DNA from: Rodentibacter sp. JRC1
GTDB taxonomy: Bacteria > Pseudomonadota > Gammaproteobacteria > Enterobacterales > Pasteurellaceae
Reading direction: 5' to 3'
DNA: 64,000 nt
Assembly (NCBI RefSeq): GCF_020521555.1
Contig: NZ_BPWA01000001.1
Location: 868,001 to 932,000, forward strand
In this document: positions 40,390 through 51,195 of the stretch, in pieces
Position numbering within the stretch: position 1 is the stretch's first letter
Layout: every line of letters starts with the position of its first letter
Position numbers and translations under genes: made by a program
The notes under the pieces: model-generated
What the model was told of the DNA's origin: nothing
The model's input: the letters and a program-made list of their open reading frames with translations, nothing else
The model's database searches: none

Positions 40390-41685
40390 ATGCTGAATTT
40401 TGCCCATCAAGAACACGTACCTTCTTATTATTTCGATTCACGCAATCAAGATTTCCAACTTCCCGCTTTAACACAGGTTGAACAAGCGGATGTGTGCGTA
40501 ATCGGTGCCGGTTTCTTCGGTTTATCCGCCGCATTAGAACTCGCCGAAAAAGGAAAAAAAGTGATCGTACTGGAAGGTGCGCGCATAGGATTCGGCGCTT
40601 CAGGTCGAAGCGGCGGACAAGCAATTAACGGCTTTGAAGAAGGCATTGATGAGTACATCAAAGAAGTGGGCTTTGATAAAGCCCGCAAATTATGGGAAAT
40701 GTCCTTAGAAGCCATCGATATTATTGATGAACGCATTGCCAAATACGGCATCCAATGCGATTGGAAAAAAGGTTACGCCACCCTTGCGCTGAATGATCGC
40801 CGTATGGACGATCTCATCGCAAACGAAAAAGCCAGCCATGAAAATTTTGGCTATAAAAATATGCAGCTTTGGGATAAAGCTAAACTCAAACAACATTTGG
40901 GCAGTGATATTTACGTGGGCGGTTTATACGATAGCAACTCAGGGCATTTGCACCCGCTTAATTATTGCTTAGGGTTGGCAAAAGCCTGCTTGGATCTCGG
41001 CGTACGGATTTTTGAGCAATCACCGGTCGTGGATCTGATTGAAAAAAACGGCAGTATCGAAGTAAAAACCACACAAAGTGCGGTCATTTCTCAAGATGTT
41101 ATTTTAGCAACCAATGCCTATATTGATGTGCTACCCAAATCAATTCATCACGGTATTAATCGCAAAATTATGCCGGTAGAAAGCTTTATCATTGCCACCG
41201 AACCTTTAAGTCAAACCCTTGCCGATTCAGTGATTAATAATGGTATGTCCGTGTGTGATAATAATTTATTACTCGATTATTATCGTCTAAGTGCGGATAA
41301 TCGCCTTCTTTTCGGCAGTGATTCCAGCTCGGAAAAAGATATGGTTGCCGTAATGCGGCAAAATATGCTGCACGTATTCCCGCAACTTGAAGAAGTTAAA
41401 ATCGATTACGGCTGGGCGGGGCCAATCGATATGACGATGAACTCTACCCCACATTTTGGTCGGATTTCTCCTCATATTTATTTTGCTCACGGCTATTCCG
41501 GACACGGCGTTGCATTAACGGGGCTTGCCGGTCGCATTATCGCTGAAGCCATTTTAGGCGATGATGAACGCTTACGAATTTTCGAGGAACTGAAAGTGCC
41601 ATCCGTTTATGGCGGAAAGATCGTAAAAAATTTAGCCACTAAAATCGGTGTGCAATATTACAAATTTTTGGATCGTTTTCGCTAG
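40390..41685 (+). CDS. ordL: FAD-dependent amine oxidoreductase (OrdL / gamma-glutamylputrescine oxidase-like)
   Basis: This is a DAO-family flavoenzyme, likely oxidising gamma-glutamylputrescine or a similar amine. I start at ATG 40390 (MLNFAHQEHVPSYYF), 431 residues like E. coli PuuB (426); the longer ORF start lies upstream of the predicted transcript. The FAD dinucleotide motif is VCVIGAGFFGLSAALELAEKG (trimmed: GAGFFG at about residues 38-43), with a C-terminal GYSGHGVALTGLAGR flavin motif. The rest of a puu pathway is absent from the window. Exact substrate unproven. Confidence 0.85.
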   Translation: MLNFAHQEHVPSYYFDSRNQDFQLPALTQVEQADVCVIGAGFFGLSAALELAEKGKKVIVLEGARIGFGASGRSGGQAINGFEEGIDEYIKEVGFDKARKLWEMSLEAIDIIDERIAKYGIQCDWKKGYATLALNDRRMDDLIANEKASHENFGYKNMQLWDKAKLKQHLGSDIYVGGLYDSNSGHLHPLNYCLGLAKACLDLGVRIFEQSPVVDLIEKNGSIEVKTTQSAVISQDVILATNAYIDVLPKSIHHGINRKIMPVESFIIATEPLSQTLADSVINNGMSVCDNNLLLDYYRLSADNRLLFGSDSSSEKDMVAVMRQNMLHVFPQLEEVKIDYGWAGPIDMTMNSTPHFGRISPHIYFAHGYSGHGVALTGLAGRIIAEAILGDDERLRIFEELKVPSVYGGKIVKNLATKIGVQYYKFLDRFR

Positions 41686-41790
41686 AAATTCACTCAAAAT
41701 AACACGCAATCGCTTGAAGCGATTGTTATATCTTAAGGCACGATTGGCAAATCTAAAGGTTTTTTGACCGCACTTTAAGGCGTTGTATTT

Positions 41791-41832
41791 TAATTTCACC
41801 AATAATCGGAAAGTCCATTATTGGTGAAATTA
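41791..41832. terminator. Bidirectional terminator between ordL and asnC
   Basis: A perfect 16-bp stem (41791-41806 with 41817-41832; TAATTTCACCAATAAT) closes a 10-base loop between convergent genes. The stem alone is strong; neither side has a long T-run. A separate Hin-type uptake signal lies just upstream at 41768-41776. Confidence 0.7.
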
Positions 41833-41846
41833 GATACCTAAAACAC

Positions 41847-42299
41847 CTAAGGTTTAATATCCCTCAAGATAGGATTTTGCATTGAAATCAAAGTCTCGGT
41901 AGATTGAATTTCATCAATTAATTGAATTTTTGTCGCTAATACCGAGTGTAATTCGGCAATAGTGTGCGTCATCACCTTAATGAAAATCGAATAATTTCCC
42001 GTCGTATAATAGGCTTCGACCACTTCATCAAAAGTTTCCAGTTTCTTGATAACCTTCTCGTAATCTTTCGCGCTCTTCAAAATAATACCGATGAAACAAC
42101 ATACATCATAACCAAGTTTACGTTCATCAATAATCACTTTTGTCCCTTCAATAATACCTGATTGACGCATTTTTTCGACACGAACGTGAATCGTACCGGG
42201 ACTAACACCAAAATTTTTCGCCATTTCAGCATAGGGCGTACGGGCATCTTTGGTGAGAACGCGGAGAATTTGTTGATCCAAATTATCGATATTGTGCAT
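41847..42299 (-). CDS. asnC: Asparagine-responsive regulator AsnC (Lrp family)
   Basis: AsnC activates asnA when asparagine is scarce. I start at ATG 42299 (MHNIDNLDQQIL), with a strong AAAGGAGG site; a start at 42323 would overlap that site. The 150-residue product has an N-terminal helix-turn-helix (AKNFGVSPGTIHVRVEKM) and a C-terminal RAM/ACT-like effector domain (GYDVCCFIGIILKSAKDYE), very close to E. coli AsnC. Divergent from asnA across a 153-bp shared control region. Confidence 0.97.
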   Translation of the reverse strand: MHNIDNLDQQILRVLTKDARTPYAEMAKNFGVSPGTIHVRVEKMRQSGIIEGTKVIIDERKLGYDVCCFIGIILKSAKDYEKVIKKLETFDEVVEAYYTTGNYSIFIKVMTHTIAELHSVLATKIQLIDEIQSTETLISMQNPILRDIKP

Positions 42300-42452
42300 A
42301 AAACATCCTCCTTTATAAATCATCTAAAAAACCATCATTTAATTAGATAATATTTAAACTTAATGGAAAAGTAAACAAAATACTTGAAATATAATCTGAT
42401 TTTATTGAATAATACCTAAAAATTTCACTTAGTATTAAAACAGGCGGAAAAT

Positions 42453-43445
42453 ATGAAGAAAACATTTATCTTACAACAACAAGAAATTAGCTTTGTAAAA
42501 AACACCTTTACACAAAACTTAATTGAACAACTTGGCATCATTGAAGTGCAGGGTCCTATTCTTAGCCAAGTGGGAAACGGTATGCAAGACAACTTATCGG
42601 GAATTGAGAAAGCGGTTCAAGTAAACGTAAAACAAATTCCGAATGCCGTATTTGAAGTGGTTCACTCTTTGGCGAAATGGAAACGCCACACCCTTGCCCG
42701 TTTCCATTTTAAAGAGGGAGAAGGATTATTCGTTCATATGAAAGCATTGCGTCCGGACGAAGATTCATTAGATTCAACCCATTCCGTTTATGTGGATCAA
42801 TGGGACTGGGAAAAAGTGATCCCTGCCGGTCGCCGTAACTTTGCTTACTTAAAAGAAACCGTAAACTCAATTTATCGCGCAATTCGTTTAACCGAACTTG
42901 CCGTAGAAGCCCGATTTGACATTCCTTCCATTTTGCCAAAACAAATTGCCTTTGTTCACAGCGAAGACCTAGTCAAACGTTACCCCGATTTAAGCAGTAA
43001 AGAGCGTGAAAATGCAATTTGTAAAGAATACGGTGCCGTCTTCTTGATTGGTATCGGCGGAAATCTCTCCGATGGAAAGCCACACGATGGTCGCGCACCG
43101 GATTATGATGACTGGACAACAGAATCTGAAAACGGCTATAAAGGTTTAAACGGCGATATTTTGGTGTGGAACCCGGATCTTGAAAAAGCTTTCGAACTTT
43201 CTTCAATGGGGATTCGTGTTGATGAATCGGCACTTCGCTTGCAAGTAGGTTTAACCGGCGATGAAGCCCGCCTAGAAATGGATTGGCATCAAGAATTGCT
43301 CAACGGCAAATTACCGCTCACGATTGGCGGCGGCATAGGTCAATCCCGTTTAGCGATGTTCTTATTACGTAAAAAACATATCGGCGAAGTGCAATCAAGC
43401 GTATGGCCAAAAGAAATGTTAGAGCAGTATCAACACATTCTTTAA
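42453..43445 (+). CDS. asnA: Aspartate--ammonia ligase (asparagine synthetase A)
   Basis: AsnA makes asparagine from aspartate, ammonia and ATP. The 330-residue product has the family length and a class-II tRNA-synthetase-like fold, with [14 protein letters not shown] and [16 protein letters not shown] near the C-terminus. The first ATG has an AGGCGG-type site. Divergent asnC makes this a standard self-contained regulon. Confidence 0.98.
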   Translation: MKKTFILQQQEISFVKNTFTQNLIEQLGIIEVQGPILSQVGNGMQDNLSGIEKAVQVNVKQIPNAVFEVVHSLAKWKRHTLARFHFKEGEGLFVHMKALRPDEDSLDSTHSVYVDQWDWEKVIPAGRRNFAYLKETVNSIYRAIRLTELAVEARFDIPSILPKQIAFVHSEDLVKRYPDLSSKERENAICKEYGAVFLIGIGGNLSDGKPHDGRAPDYDDWTTESENGYKGLNGDILVWNPDLEKAFELSSMGIRVDESALRLQVGLTGDEARLEMDWHQELLNGKLPLTIGGGIGQSRLAMFLLRKKHIGEVQSSVWPKEMLEQYQHIL

Positions 43446-43456
43446 TCTTTTTAAAC

Positions 43457-43487
43457 AAAAAGTGCGGTGAATTTCACCGCACTTTTT
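43457..43487. terminator. Bidirectional uptake-signal terminator between asnA and serA
   Basis: A perfect inverted pair of Hin-type uptake signals (AAAAAGTGCGGTGAA with its complement) forms a compact hairpin with A/T runs on both sides. It serves both convergent genes. Confidence 0.85.
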
Positions 43488-43502
43488 TTCGTTTCAACGA
43501 TC

Positions 43503-44735
43503 TTAATACAACACGCGCGCGCGAATCGTGCCGTCAATTTCACGTAATTTTGCCAATAGTGGTGCAGTATCTTCCGTTTCCACATCCACCACAACATAAC
43601 CTATTTTCGGATCGGTTTGCAGGTATTGCGCAGCAATATTCACATTTGCCTCTACGAAAACTTGGTTAAGTTTATTAAGAATACCCGGGCGATTTTCGTG
43701 AATATGCAATAAACGTTTAGTGCCTTCGTGTTCCGGCAAAGAAACTTCAGGGAAGTTTACGGAAGATAAGGTTGAACCGTTATCGGAATATTTCACAAAT
43801 TTACCCGCCACTTCAAAACCGATATTTTCTTGTGCTTCCGCCGTTGAACCGCCGATATGCGGCGTTAAAATCACATTATCAAATTCACGCAACGGAGAAA
43901 CAAATTCTTCATTGATCGATGCCGGCTCGACAGGGAAAACATCAATTGCCGCACCTTGGACTTTTCCTTCTTTTAACGCTTTCGCCAATGCGTCAATATC
44001 TACCACCGTACCACGTGCCGCATTAATTAAAATGGAACCCTGTTTAAGTTGCGCTATACGTTCTGCACTCATTAAATTACGGGTTGACGGCAGATCCGGT
44101 ACATGTAAGGAAATCACATCACAAGCCCCAAGTAATTCTTCCAAATCACGAATCTGTTTTGCATTCCCTAACGGTAATTTGTTTTCAATATCATAGAAAT
44201 ACACATCCATTCCAAGTGACTCTGCAATAATACTTAATTGAGAACCGATATGACCATAACCGACAATCCCCAATTTTTTACCGCGTACTTCGTGAGAGCC
44301 TGCTGCAGATTTATTCCACACACCACGATGTACTTCTGCATTTGCTTGCGGCACATTACGCATAAGTAGCAAAATTTCACCGAGTACTAATTCCGCCACA
44401 GAGCGTGTATTTGAGAACGGCGCATTAAATACCGGAATACCACGCGCTTTTGCTGCATTCAAATCAACTTGATTAGTACCGATACAAAAACAGCCTACCG
44501 CAATAAGTTTTGGAGCGGCTTCTATCATTTCCGCAGTTAAGTGCGTACGCGAGCGTAACCCAATAAAATGCGCATCTTTAATCGCCGCTTTAAGTTCATC
44601 GCCATCAAGCGCCTTTTTATAATAATCAATATTTGTATAACCTGCCGCATACAAGGTATCTAGTGCACTTTGATGTACACCTTCCAGCAACACAAATTTG
44701 ATTTTTGATTTATCAAGTGAAACTTTGTTTGTCAT
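43503..44735 (-). CDS. serA: D-3-phosphoglycerate dehydrogenase
   Basis: SerA oxidises 3-phosphoglycerate, the first step of serine synthesis. The 410-residue product has the NAD motif (LGIVGYGHIGSQ), catalytic Arg-Glu-His context (LINAARGTVVD, LTPHIGGSTAEAQ) and a C-terminal ACT domain (about 335-410, KRLLHIHENRPGILNKL) for serine feedback. The length matches E. coli SerA. It follows rpiA on the same strand after 29 bp. Confidence 0.98.
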   Translation of the reverse strand: MTNKVSLDKSKIKFVLLEGVHQSALDTLYAAGYTNIDYYKKALDGDELKAAIKDAHFIGLRSRTHLTAEMIEAAPKLIAVGCFCIGTNQVDLNAAKARGIPVFNAPFSNTRSVAELVLGEILLLMRNVPQANAEVHRGVWNKSAAGSHEVRGKKLGIVGYGHIGSQLSIIAESLGMDVYFYDIENKLPLGNAKQIRDLEELLGACDVISLHVPDLPSTRNLMSAERIAQLKQGSILINAARGTVVDIDALAKALKEGKVQGAAIDVFPVEPASINEEFVSPLREFDNVILTPHIGGSTAEAQENIGFEVAGKFVKYSDNGSTLSSVNFPEVSLPEHEGTKRLLHIHENRPGILNKLNQVFVEANVNIAAQYLQTDPKIGYVVVDVETEDTAPLLAKLREIDGTIRARVLY

Positions 44736-44764
44736 ATTTGCATCCTTATAATTTATATTATGAA

Positions 44765-45424
44765 TTAATCGATAACCTTCGCACCTTCAGGCGTTCCGAC
44801 AATCACGACATCTGCACTACGTAAAGCGAATATGCCGTTAGTCACCACACCGGCAACGTTATTTAATTCTTTTTCCATTTCCACCGGATTTAAAATTTTA
44901 AAGTTATACACATCTAAAATCACATTGCCGTTATCGGTAACCACACCCTCACGATATTCCGGCGAGCCGCCAAGTGCAGCCAATTTTCTACCGACTTGCG
45001 AACGCGCCATCGGGATCACTTCCACCGGCAATGGGAATGTAGAACCCAATACATCTACTTGTTTACTGGAATCAACGATACAAATGAATTTTTTCGCCAA
45101 TGCCGCCACGATTTTTTCGCGAGTGAGTGCCGCACCGCCGCCTTTAATCATCATTTTTTGCGGATTGATCTCATCAGCTCCATCAACATAAATATCTAAT
45201 TCGGAAACCTCATTAGCACCGAATACTTCAATACCTTGTTTGCGTAACAACTCTTCCGAAGCTTTTGAAGCAGCCACCGCACCTTTTATTTGGTTTTTCA
45301 TTGCGCCTAATGCTTCAATAAAACAGTTCACCGTTGAACCGCTCCCGACCCCCACAATCGTATCCGCTTTCACATATTGTAATGCGGCTTGTGCCGCAAG
45401 TTTTTTCATTTCTAACTGATCCAT
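44765..45424 (-). CDS. rpiA: Ribose-5-phosphate isomerase A
   Basis: RpiA interconverts ribose 5-phosphate and ribulose 5-phosphate. The 219-residue product carries [16 protein letters not shown] (substrate phosphate site), DGADEINPQ and the catalytic [11 protein letters not shown]. Its ribosome site is AAGGAAA before ATG 45424. A 108-bp repeat element begins only 24 bp upstream, so the promoter must lie within or beyond that element. Probably in an operon with serA. Confidence 0.98.
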   Translation of the reverse strand: MDQLEMKKLAAQAALQYVKADTIVGVGSGSTVNCFIEALGAMKNQIKGAVAASKASEELLRKQGIEVFGANEVSELDIYVDGADEINPQKMMIKGGGAALTREKIVAALAKKFICIVDSSKQVDVLGSTFPLPVEVIPMARSQVGRKLAALGGSPEYREGVVTDNGNVILDVYNFKILNPVEMEKELNNVAGVVTNGIFALRSADVVIVGTPEGAKVID

Positions 45425-45447
45425 TTCTTTTCCTTACTTGAATTAAG

Positions 45448-45555
45448 TATAGTGAATTAAATTTAAAACAGACACAAAGCCGCAAGCCGAAGACAGTACA
45501 AGTAGTACGGCGAGGCATAGCAATGCAGTAGATATTTTAAATTTAATTCAATATA
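45448..45555. mobile_element. MITE-like element upstream of rpiA
   Basis: The element is 108 bp long and bounded by 21-bp terminal inverted repeats (45448-45468 and 45535-45555) that differ at one position; each begins TATA(G/T)TGAATTAAATTT. The core contains GACAGTACAAGTAGTACGG followed by CGAGGC. This closely resembles the repeat abundant in Neisseria (GACAGTACAAATAGTACGG core with TATAGTGGATTAA-type ends), recalled from memory. No transposase is present, so it would be a non-autonomous element. Confidence 0.8.
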
Positions 45556-45605
45556 AACGATTGCTTTACTTTAATACGACTCATTTTGATAAACAAGTGC
45601 AAATA

Positions 45606-46757
45606 TCATTCTTCCGTTAAAAATAATTCCAACAATTCATTTAAGAATAATTTCCCTCGTTCTGTGATTTGCCAAGTTTGAGAAGTTTCTATAAGGTAGC
45701 CTTGTGTGAGCGCAAAATCGATTTGATTTCTAACCGCACTTTGCGGCAAACCGGTGTAGACTTCAAACTCAGTTTTCGGTACGGCTTCTAATAAACGAAA
45801 TCGGTTCATAAAAAATTCAAAAGGGCGGTCGATTTCGGGGACGTTTTTTTCCTCATATAAATATTCGCCGCGCAAATAACCTTTCGGATGCTTGGTTTTA
45901 GAAAAACGCAAAATTTTTCCCTTCGGAAAAGTGAGTTTTCCATGTGCGCCACATCCAATCGCCAAATAATCCCCAAAACGCCAATAATTTAAATTATGTC
46001 GGCATTGAAAACCCGGCTTAGCATAGGCTGACGTTTCATATTGTTGATAACCGGCTTCCGTCAACAATTTATGCCCTTGTTCAAAAATATCCCACAGTTC
46101 GTCATCATCAGGTAACTTCGGGGGACGATAAGCAAACATTGTGTTGGGTTCGATGGTAAGTTGATACCAAGAAAGATGCGGAGGAGAAAGCGCAATCGCT
46201 TGGCGTAAATCATCTAAGGCTTCATCTAACCTTTGGTTTGGCAATCCGTGCATTAAATCCAAATTGAAACTTTTTAAGCCGGAAACGCTTGCTAAATTGA
46301 CCGCACTTTTCGCTTCAAGACAATTATGAATACGTCCTAAACGCTGAAGTTTGTCATCGCTAAAACTTTGAATCCCCATGGAAATACGTGTTATTCCGGC
46401 TGAAACATAACCTTTGAAACGTTCCGCTTCCACCGTGCCGGGATTGGCTTCAAGTGTTATTTCAATATCATCTTCAAAAGGAATACACTTTCTGATTTCA
46501 TTCAACAAAGTGGCAATGCTTTCTGCTGAAAATAAACTCGGTGTGCCACCCCCGATAAAAATCGAATGTAATTTACGATCTTGAACGGAGTCTTTAAAGC
46601 GCACTAAATCCAGCTGTAAATCTTGTAGTAAATGATAAATGTAGTCGCTTTCCGGAATGTTACCTTTCTGAGCGTGTGAATTGAAATCGCAATAGGGACA
46701 CTTTTGTACACACCAAGGAATATGAATATAAAGCGAAAGTGGGGGAAGTGTAAGCAT
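45606..46757 (-). CDS. hemW: Radical SAM heme chaperone HemW
   Basis: HemW binds heme and a 4Fe-4S cluster and delivers heme to respiratory enzymes; it was long annotated as an oxygen-independent coproporphyrinogen oxidase. The 383-residue product has the radical-SAM motif with an extra cysteine (CVQKCPYCDFNSH). It continues with GGGTPSLF and the C-terminal HemN-type domain (FEFFMNRFRLLEAVPKTEF). It lacks the extended N-terminus of true HemN. Confidence 0.94.
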   Translation of the reverse strand: MLTLPPLSLYIHIPWCVQKCPYCDFNSHAQKGNIPESDYIYHLLQDLQLDLVRFKDSVQDRKLHSIFIGGGTPSLFSAESIATLLNEIRKCIPFEDDIEITLEANPGTVEAERFKGYVSAGITRISMGIQSFSDDKLQRLGRIHNCLEAKSAVNLASVSGLKSFNLDLMHGLPNQRLDEALDDLRQAIALSPPHLSWYQLTIEPNTMFAYRPPKLPDDDELWDIFEQGHKLLTEAGYQQYETSAYAKPGFQCRHNLNYWRFGDYLAIGCGAHGKLTFPKGKILRFSKTKHPKGYLRGEYLYEEKNVPEIDRPFEFFMNRFRLLEAVPKTEFEVYTGLPQSAVRNQIDFALTQGYLIETSQTWQITERGKLFLNELLELFLTEE

Positions 46758-46900
46758 GATAATTGATAGATTAAAAAAATATATTGCGCTATTCTATGCC
46801 ATTATAAAATACAACGGAAAAAATTTTAAAAGAGGAAGTCTTTAGCTATCATCTTAATTTTAAGTAAGTTAAAGGCGGAGAAACGATTTATTAGGGAAAA

Positions 46901-46928
46901 TAATAGGCTCCACATTGAGAGCCTATTA
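46901..46928 (-). terminator. Intrinsic terminator after the AbgT-family gene
   Basis: A perfect 10-bp stem (TAATAGGCTC / GAGCCTATTA) with an 8-base loop lies 24 bp after the stop; on the minus strand ATTTTCCC follows. Confidence 0.65.
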
Positions 46929-46952
46929 CGTCTATACCAACATATTGTTTAG

Positions 46953-48515
46953 TTATGGAATTGAAAAATAAGTTAATGAGCCCGGCCCAACAGGTAAACC
47001 AAACGCAAAAACCCAAAGGTAGAAAAGTGTTATCCAACCAATGATAAAAATAAATGAATAAGGAATCATCATTGCCATTAGCGTCCCCACCCCCGTATCT
47101 TTCTTATAACGAACCGCCACAGCCATAATCAAGCCAAAATAACTCATCATCGGTGTAATAATATTCGTTGTTGAATCACCAATACGATATGCAGCCTGAA
47201 TTACTTCCGGTGCATAACCGACCAACATCAGCATCGGTACAAAAATAGGTGCGGTTAATGCCCATTGTGCTGAAGCGGAGGAAATCATCAAATTAATAAA
47301 TGCACAAACCAAGATGAAACCGATAAAAAGCATCGGACCTGTTAAACCAAGATCAATGAGTAGATTAGCCCCTTTTACAGCAATAATTGAGCCTAAGTTC
47401 GTCCACTTAAAAAATGCCACAAACTGTGCTGCAAAGAATACCAACACAATGTACAGCCCCATTGAGGCCATACCTTGCGACATCGCTTTTACGATATCTT
47501 GAGAAGATTTCATTGAACCGGTAACCCGTCCATAGATATAACCGGGAATAGCAAAAAAGATAAAAATGAAAACAACAATTCCCTGTAAGAAAGGTGAACC
47601 AGCCACTAACCCTGTTTTGGGATTACGCAAAATGCCATCTTCGGGAACAACTGTCCACGCAAGTAACGAGGAAAAAATTAACATTGCAATTCCGGCCCAC
47701 ATCAACCCTTTTTTCTCATTAGGTGTTAGTTTCTCCACTTTATTTTTAAGAATTGAAGAATCATCCGCATCTTTAGGATCATATTTTCCTAACTGTGGTT
47801 CAACGATTTTTTCAGTAACCAAATAGCCTAAAATACTTACTAAAAACGTACTGACAAACATAAAATACCAGTTTGCTTCAGGCCCAACCACATAATCTGA
47901 ATCAATTAAACGGGCCGCTTCTTGAGTAATTCCCGATAAAAGCGGATCCACCGTACCTAATAGCAAATTAGCGCTATACCCGCCGGAAACACCGGCAAAT
48001 GCGGCTGCAATCCCTGCGAGCGGATGACGACCAAGTGCGTGAAAAATCATCGCAGCAAGAGGAATTAACACCACATAACCAAGTTCTGCGGCTGTATTTG
48101 AAATAACCGCAGCAAATACAATAGTGAAGGTCACTAATTTTTTCGGTGCACCAACAATTAAGCCCCTCAACGCCGCAGAAATCATACCCGAGGATTCAGC
48201 AATAGATACCCCAAGCATTGCTACTAAAACTGTACCAAGTGGCGCAAAACCGGTGAAATTTTTTACTAAACTACTGACCATATAAGAAAGCCCTTCTTGG
48301 CTAAGTAGGCTTTTCACGATAATATCAGCAGAATGATTAGGGCGAGGATCCAAGACTCTCACATCAAAATAATGCAAGATTGCTGAAAGTATGATCAAAA
48401 TACCACACATCAACATAAACAAAATGATAGGGTGCGGCAATAAATTTCCAAGCCACTCTACCCCTTTTAAAAAATGCTGAATTCGGCTGTTTTTTTGAGA
48501 AACGGTTGATGACAT
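46953..48515 (-). CDS. AbgT-family transporter (p-aminobenzoyl-glutamate / antimetabolite)
   Basis: This inner-membrane protein has about 520 residues and 11-13 hydrophobic segments. Family stretches are visible: GFAPLGTVLVAMLGVSIAESSG, NTAAELGYVVLIPLAAMIF and MISSASAQWALTAPIFVPM (each seen in shorter pieces). AbgT proteins import p-aminobenzoyl-glutamate in E. coli, while others (MtrF) export antimetabolites such as sulfonamides; the sequence does not say which. I prefer ATG 48515, seven bases from AAAGGA, over ATG 48521, which is too close to it. It stands alone, with no abgA/B hydrolase genes nearby. Confidence 0.88.
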   Translation of the reverse strand: MSSTVSQKNSRIQHFLKGVEWLGNLLPHPIILFMLMCGILIILSAILHYFDVRVLDPRPNHSADIIVKSLLSQEGLSYMVSSLVKNFTGFAPLGTVLVAMLGVSIAESSGMISAALRGLIVGAPKKLVTFTIVFAAVISNTAAELGYVVLIPLAAMIFHALGRHPLAGIAAAFAGVSGGYSANLLLGTVDPLLSGITQEAARLIDSDYVVGPEANWYFMFVSTFLVSILGYLVTEKIVEPQLGKYDPKDADDSSILKNKVEKLTPNEKKGLMWAGIAMLIFSSLLAWTVVPEDGILRNPKTGLVAGSPFLQGIVVFIFIFFAIPGYIYGRVTGSMKSSQDIVKAMSQGMASMGLYIVLVFFAAQFVAFFKWTNLGSIIAVKGANLLIDLGLTGPMLFIGFILVCAFINLMISSASAQWALTAPIFVPMLMLVGYAPEVIQAAYRIGDSTTNIITPMMSYFGLIMAVAVRYKKDTGVGTLMAMMIPYSFIFIIGWITLFYLWVFAFGLPVGPGSLTYFSIP

Positions 48516-48670
48516 GCGCATATCCTTTTACTTTGGTTAAAAAATAGGCTTCATATTCGCATATTTTTTATCAAACTCAAAAATAAAATTCCATTTCTGC
48601 AACAATAACGTTACATTTTTTTCACAACTTTGCTTGAATCATCAAAAAATTAGAATTTAAAGATACAAAA

Positions 48671-48691
48671 AAGGCTTGTTTCACAAGCCTT
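48671..48691 (-). terminator. Intrinsic terminator after lon
   Basis: A perfect 9-bp stem (AAGGCTTGT / ACAAGCCTT) with a 3-base loop; on the minus strand TTTTGTATC follows. It lies 14 bp past the lon stop. Confidence 0.8.
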
Positions 48692-48704
48692 AAAAAATAT
48701 TCAA

Positions 48705-51119
48705 TTAATTGACCGCTCTTGTCGTTTTTGTTGTTGATTTGCGACGTGGCGCTTTCGATTTAGCTTCCACTTTCACGAATTCAACTCCTTCCGGAGGATT
48801 TTCCAAAGCCAAGCCAAGCACTTCATCAATGGTTTCAACGGCGTGAATGGTAAGATTTTCTTTTACGTTATCCGGAATTTCTTCCAAATCTTTCACATTC
48901 TCTTTTGGAATCAACACGGTTTTAATTCCACCGCGATGTGCTGCCAATAGTTTTTCTTTTAAACCGCCAATCGGCAAGACTTTACCGCGTAAGCTGATTT
49001 CCCCCGTCATCGCCACATCGGCACGAACAGGATTACCGGTTAAACAGGAAACAAGCGCCGTACACATTGCGATCCCAGCACTCGGACCGTCTTTCGGGGT
49101 TGCGCCGTCCGGTACGTGAATGTGAATATCGCGTTTTTCGTGGAACTCTGGATTAATGCCGAGTTTATCAGCACGAGCGCGTACCACCGTCATTGCTGCT
49201 TGGATCGATTCTTTCATCACATCACCAAGAGAACCGGTAAAGGTGAGTTTACCTTTACCAATAACAGAGGCGGTTTCAATCGTTAATAAATCCCCACCCA
49301 CTTCTGTCCAAGCCAAGCCGGTAACTTCCCCTACTCGATTTTGAGTATCCGCTTTGCCAAATTCAAAACGTTTTACACCGAGATAATCATGAAGATTATC
49401 GGCATTCACGGTGATTGATTTCAGTTTTGGATTAACCAGTAAGTTTTTCACTGCCTTACGACAAATTTTAGAAATTTCACGTTCTAAATTACGCACACCG
49501 GCTTCACGGGTGTAGTAACGGATAATGTCTAAAATCGCACTTTCTTCCACCACCAATTCGCCTTTTTTCAAGCCATTACGTTCCATTTGTTTTTCTAACA
49601 AATGACGCATCGCTATATTGAGTTTTTCATCTTCCGTATAACCGGAAAGACGAATCACTTCCATACGGTCAAGCAATGGCCCCGGAATATTCATCGAATT
49701 TGAGGTTGCCACAAACATCACATCCGACAGATCGTAATCCACCTCTAAATAGTGATCGTTGAAAGCGGTATTTTGTTCAGGATCAAGCACTTCTAATAAA
49801 GCGGAGGCGGGATCACCACGCATATCCGATGCCATTTTGTCGATTTCATCAAGCAGGAATAACGGGTTCTTCACGCCCACTTTCGCCATTTTTTGGATCA
49901 ATTTTCCCGGTAAAGCGCCGATATAAGTCTTACGATGACCGCGAATTTCCGCCTCATCACGTACGCCACCGAGCGCCATACGCACATATTTACGACCGGT
50001 CGCATTGGCAATAGATTGTCCCAATGAGGTTTTCCCCACTCCCGGAGGGCCTACCAAACAAAGAATCGGTCCTTTTACTTTATTCAAACGAGCTTGTACC
50101 GCAAGGTATTCCAAAATGCGCTCTTTCACACGCTCCAAACCATAATGATCCGCATCTAATATTTGTTGTGCTTTTGTAATATCTTTTTTTACTTTAGTGC
50201 GTTGATGCCAAGGCACTTGAAGCATCCATTCCACATAACTGCGCAACACTGTGGCTTCCGCCGACATTGCGGACATCATTTTGAGTTTTTGTAATTCGTT
50301 TTCTACTTTCTCACGAACGTCCGCAGGCATTCCCGCCGCCTCAACTTTTTGACGAAGTTGTTCAACTTCATCAAGCGTATCTTCACTTTCGCCCTCTCCC
50401 ATTTCTTTGCGAATCGCTTTAATTTGTTCGCTCAAGTAATAGTTACGCTGGCTTTTCTCCATTTGTTTTTTCACACGGCTACGAATGCGTTTTTCCACTT
50501 GTAGAATATCCGCTTCCGATTCCATCATACCAAGCAAATATTCTAAACGTGCTTGCACATCAGCAAGCTCTAATACGTTTTGCTTATGGCGAACCGTTAC
50601 CGGCAAATGCGCTGCCATCGTATCCGCTAAGCGATCCGCCTCTTCAATACGTTGAAGCGCACTTAATACATCAGCGGGTACTTTTTTATTTAAGGTAAGA
50701 TAGTTTTCAAACTCTGCCAGTACCGCTGTTTTCACCACGTTTACTTCTTGTTCATCGCCATAGGTGGACTCAATCGGAGTAATTTGGGCAGAAAAGAAAT
50801 TTTCGCCTTCTTCCAAACTGTTAATTTTTGCGCGTTGTTGACCTTCCACCAATACTTTCACCGTACCATCCGGCAATTTCAATAACTGGATAATATTGGC
50901 AATCGTCCCCACATCAAATACGTCATCAACCGTCGGTTCTTCTAAATCCGCTTGTTTTTGTGAAACTAAAAGGAGCTGTTTATCTTCATTCATCGCCTCT
51001 TCAAGTGCATTGATAGATTTTGCCCGCCCCACAAAAAGCGGCATTACCATATAAGGGAAAACCACGACATCGCGTAACGGCAATACGGGCATCGTGCGTT
51101 GTGTTTTTTTGGCTTTCAT
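48705..51119 (-). CDS. lon: ATP-dependent protease Lon
   Basis: Lon degrades misfolded and regulatory proteins in the cytoplasm. The 804-residue product has an N-terminal substrate domain ([18 protein letters not shown]), a central AAA+ ATPase (Walker [12 protein letters not shown]; Walker [11 protein letters not shown]) and a C-terminal protease domain. The Ser-Lys dyad lies in [10 protein letters not shown] and [14 protein letters not shown] short basic tail ([18 protein letters not shown]) ends it. No heat-shock promoter was firmly identified upstream. Confidence 0.98.
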   Translation of the reverse strand: MKAKKTQRTMPVLPLRDVVVFPYMVMPLFVGRAKSINALEEAMNEDKQLLLVSQKQADLEEPTVDDVFDVGTIANIIQLLKLPDGTVKVLVEGQQRAKINSLEEGENFFSAQITPIESTYGDEQEVNVVKTAVLAEFENYLTLNKKVPADVLSALQRIEEADRLADTMAAHLPVTVRHKQNVLELADVQARLEYLLGMMESEADILQVEKRIRSRVKKQMEKSQRNYYLSEQIKAIRKEMGEGESEDTLDEVEQLRQKVEAAGMPADVREKVENELQKLKMMSAMSAEATVLRSYVEWMLQVPWHQRTKVKKDITKAQQILDADHYGLERVKERILEYLAVQARLNKVKGPILCLVGPPGVGKTSLGQSIANATGRKYVRMALGGVRDEAEIRGHRKTYIGALPGKLIQKMAKVGVKNPLFLLDEIDKMASDMRGDPASALLEVLDPEQNTAFNDHYLEVDYDLSDVMFVATSNSMNIPGPLLDRMEVIRLSGYTEDEKLNIAMRHLLEKQMERNGLKKGELVVEESAILDIIRYYTREAGVRNLEREISKICRKAVKNLLVNPKLKSITVNADNLHDYLGVKRFEFGKADTQNRVGEVTGLAWTEVGGDLLTIETASVIGKGKLTFTGSLGDVMKESIQAAMTVVRARADKLGINPEFHEKRDIHIHVPDGATPKDGPSAGIAMCTALVSCLTGNPVRADVAMTGEISLRGKVLPIGGLKEKLLAAHRGGIKTVLIPKENVKDLEEIPDNVKENLTIHAVETIDEVLGLALENPPEGVEFVKVEAKSKAPRRKSTTKTTRAVN

Positions 51120-51195
51120 ATTTTCTCTCTAATCTGTCTTCGTAATTTGGGGATATATGGGGGTTGGGTGAATAAATTCAAGGGAAACGAGCGAT

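Noticed and set aside
46953..48515. Specific annotation as sulfonamide exporter MtrF
   Set aside because: The sequence shows only AbgT-family membership; import and export members cannot be told apart by eye.
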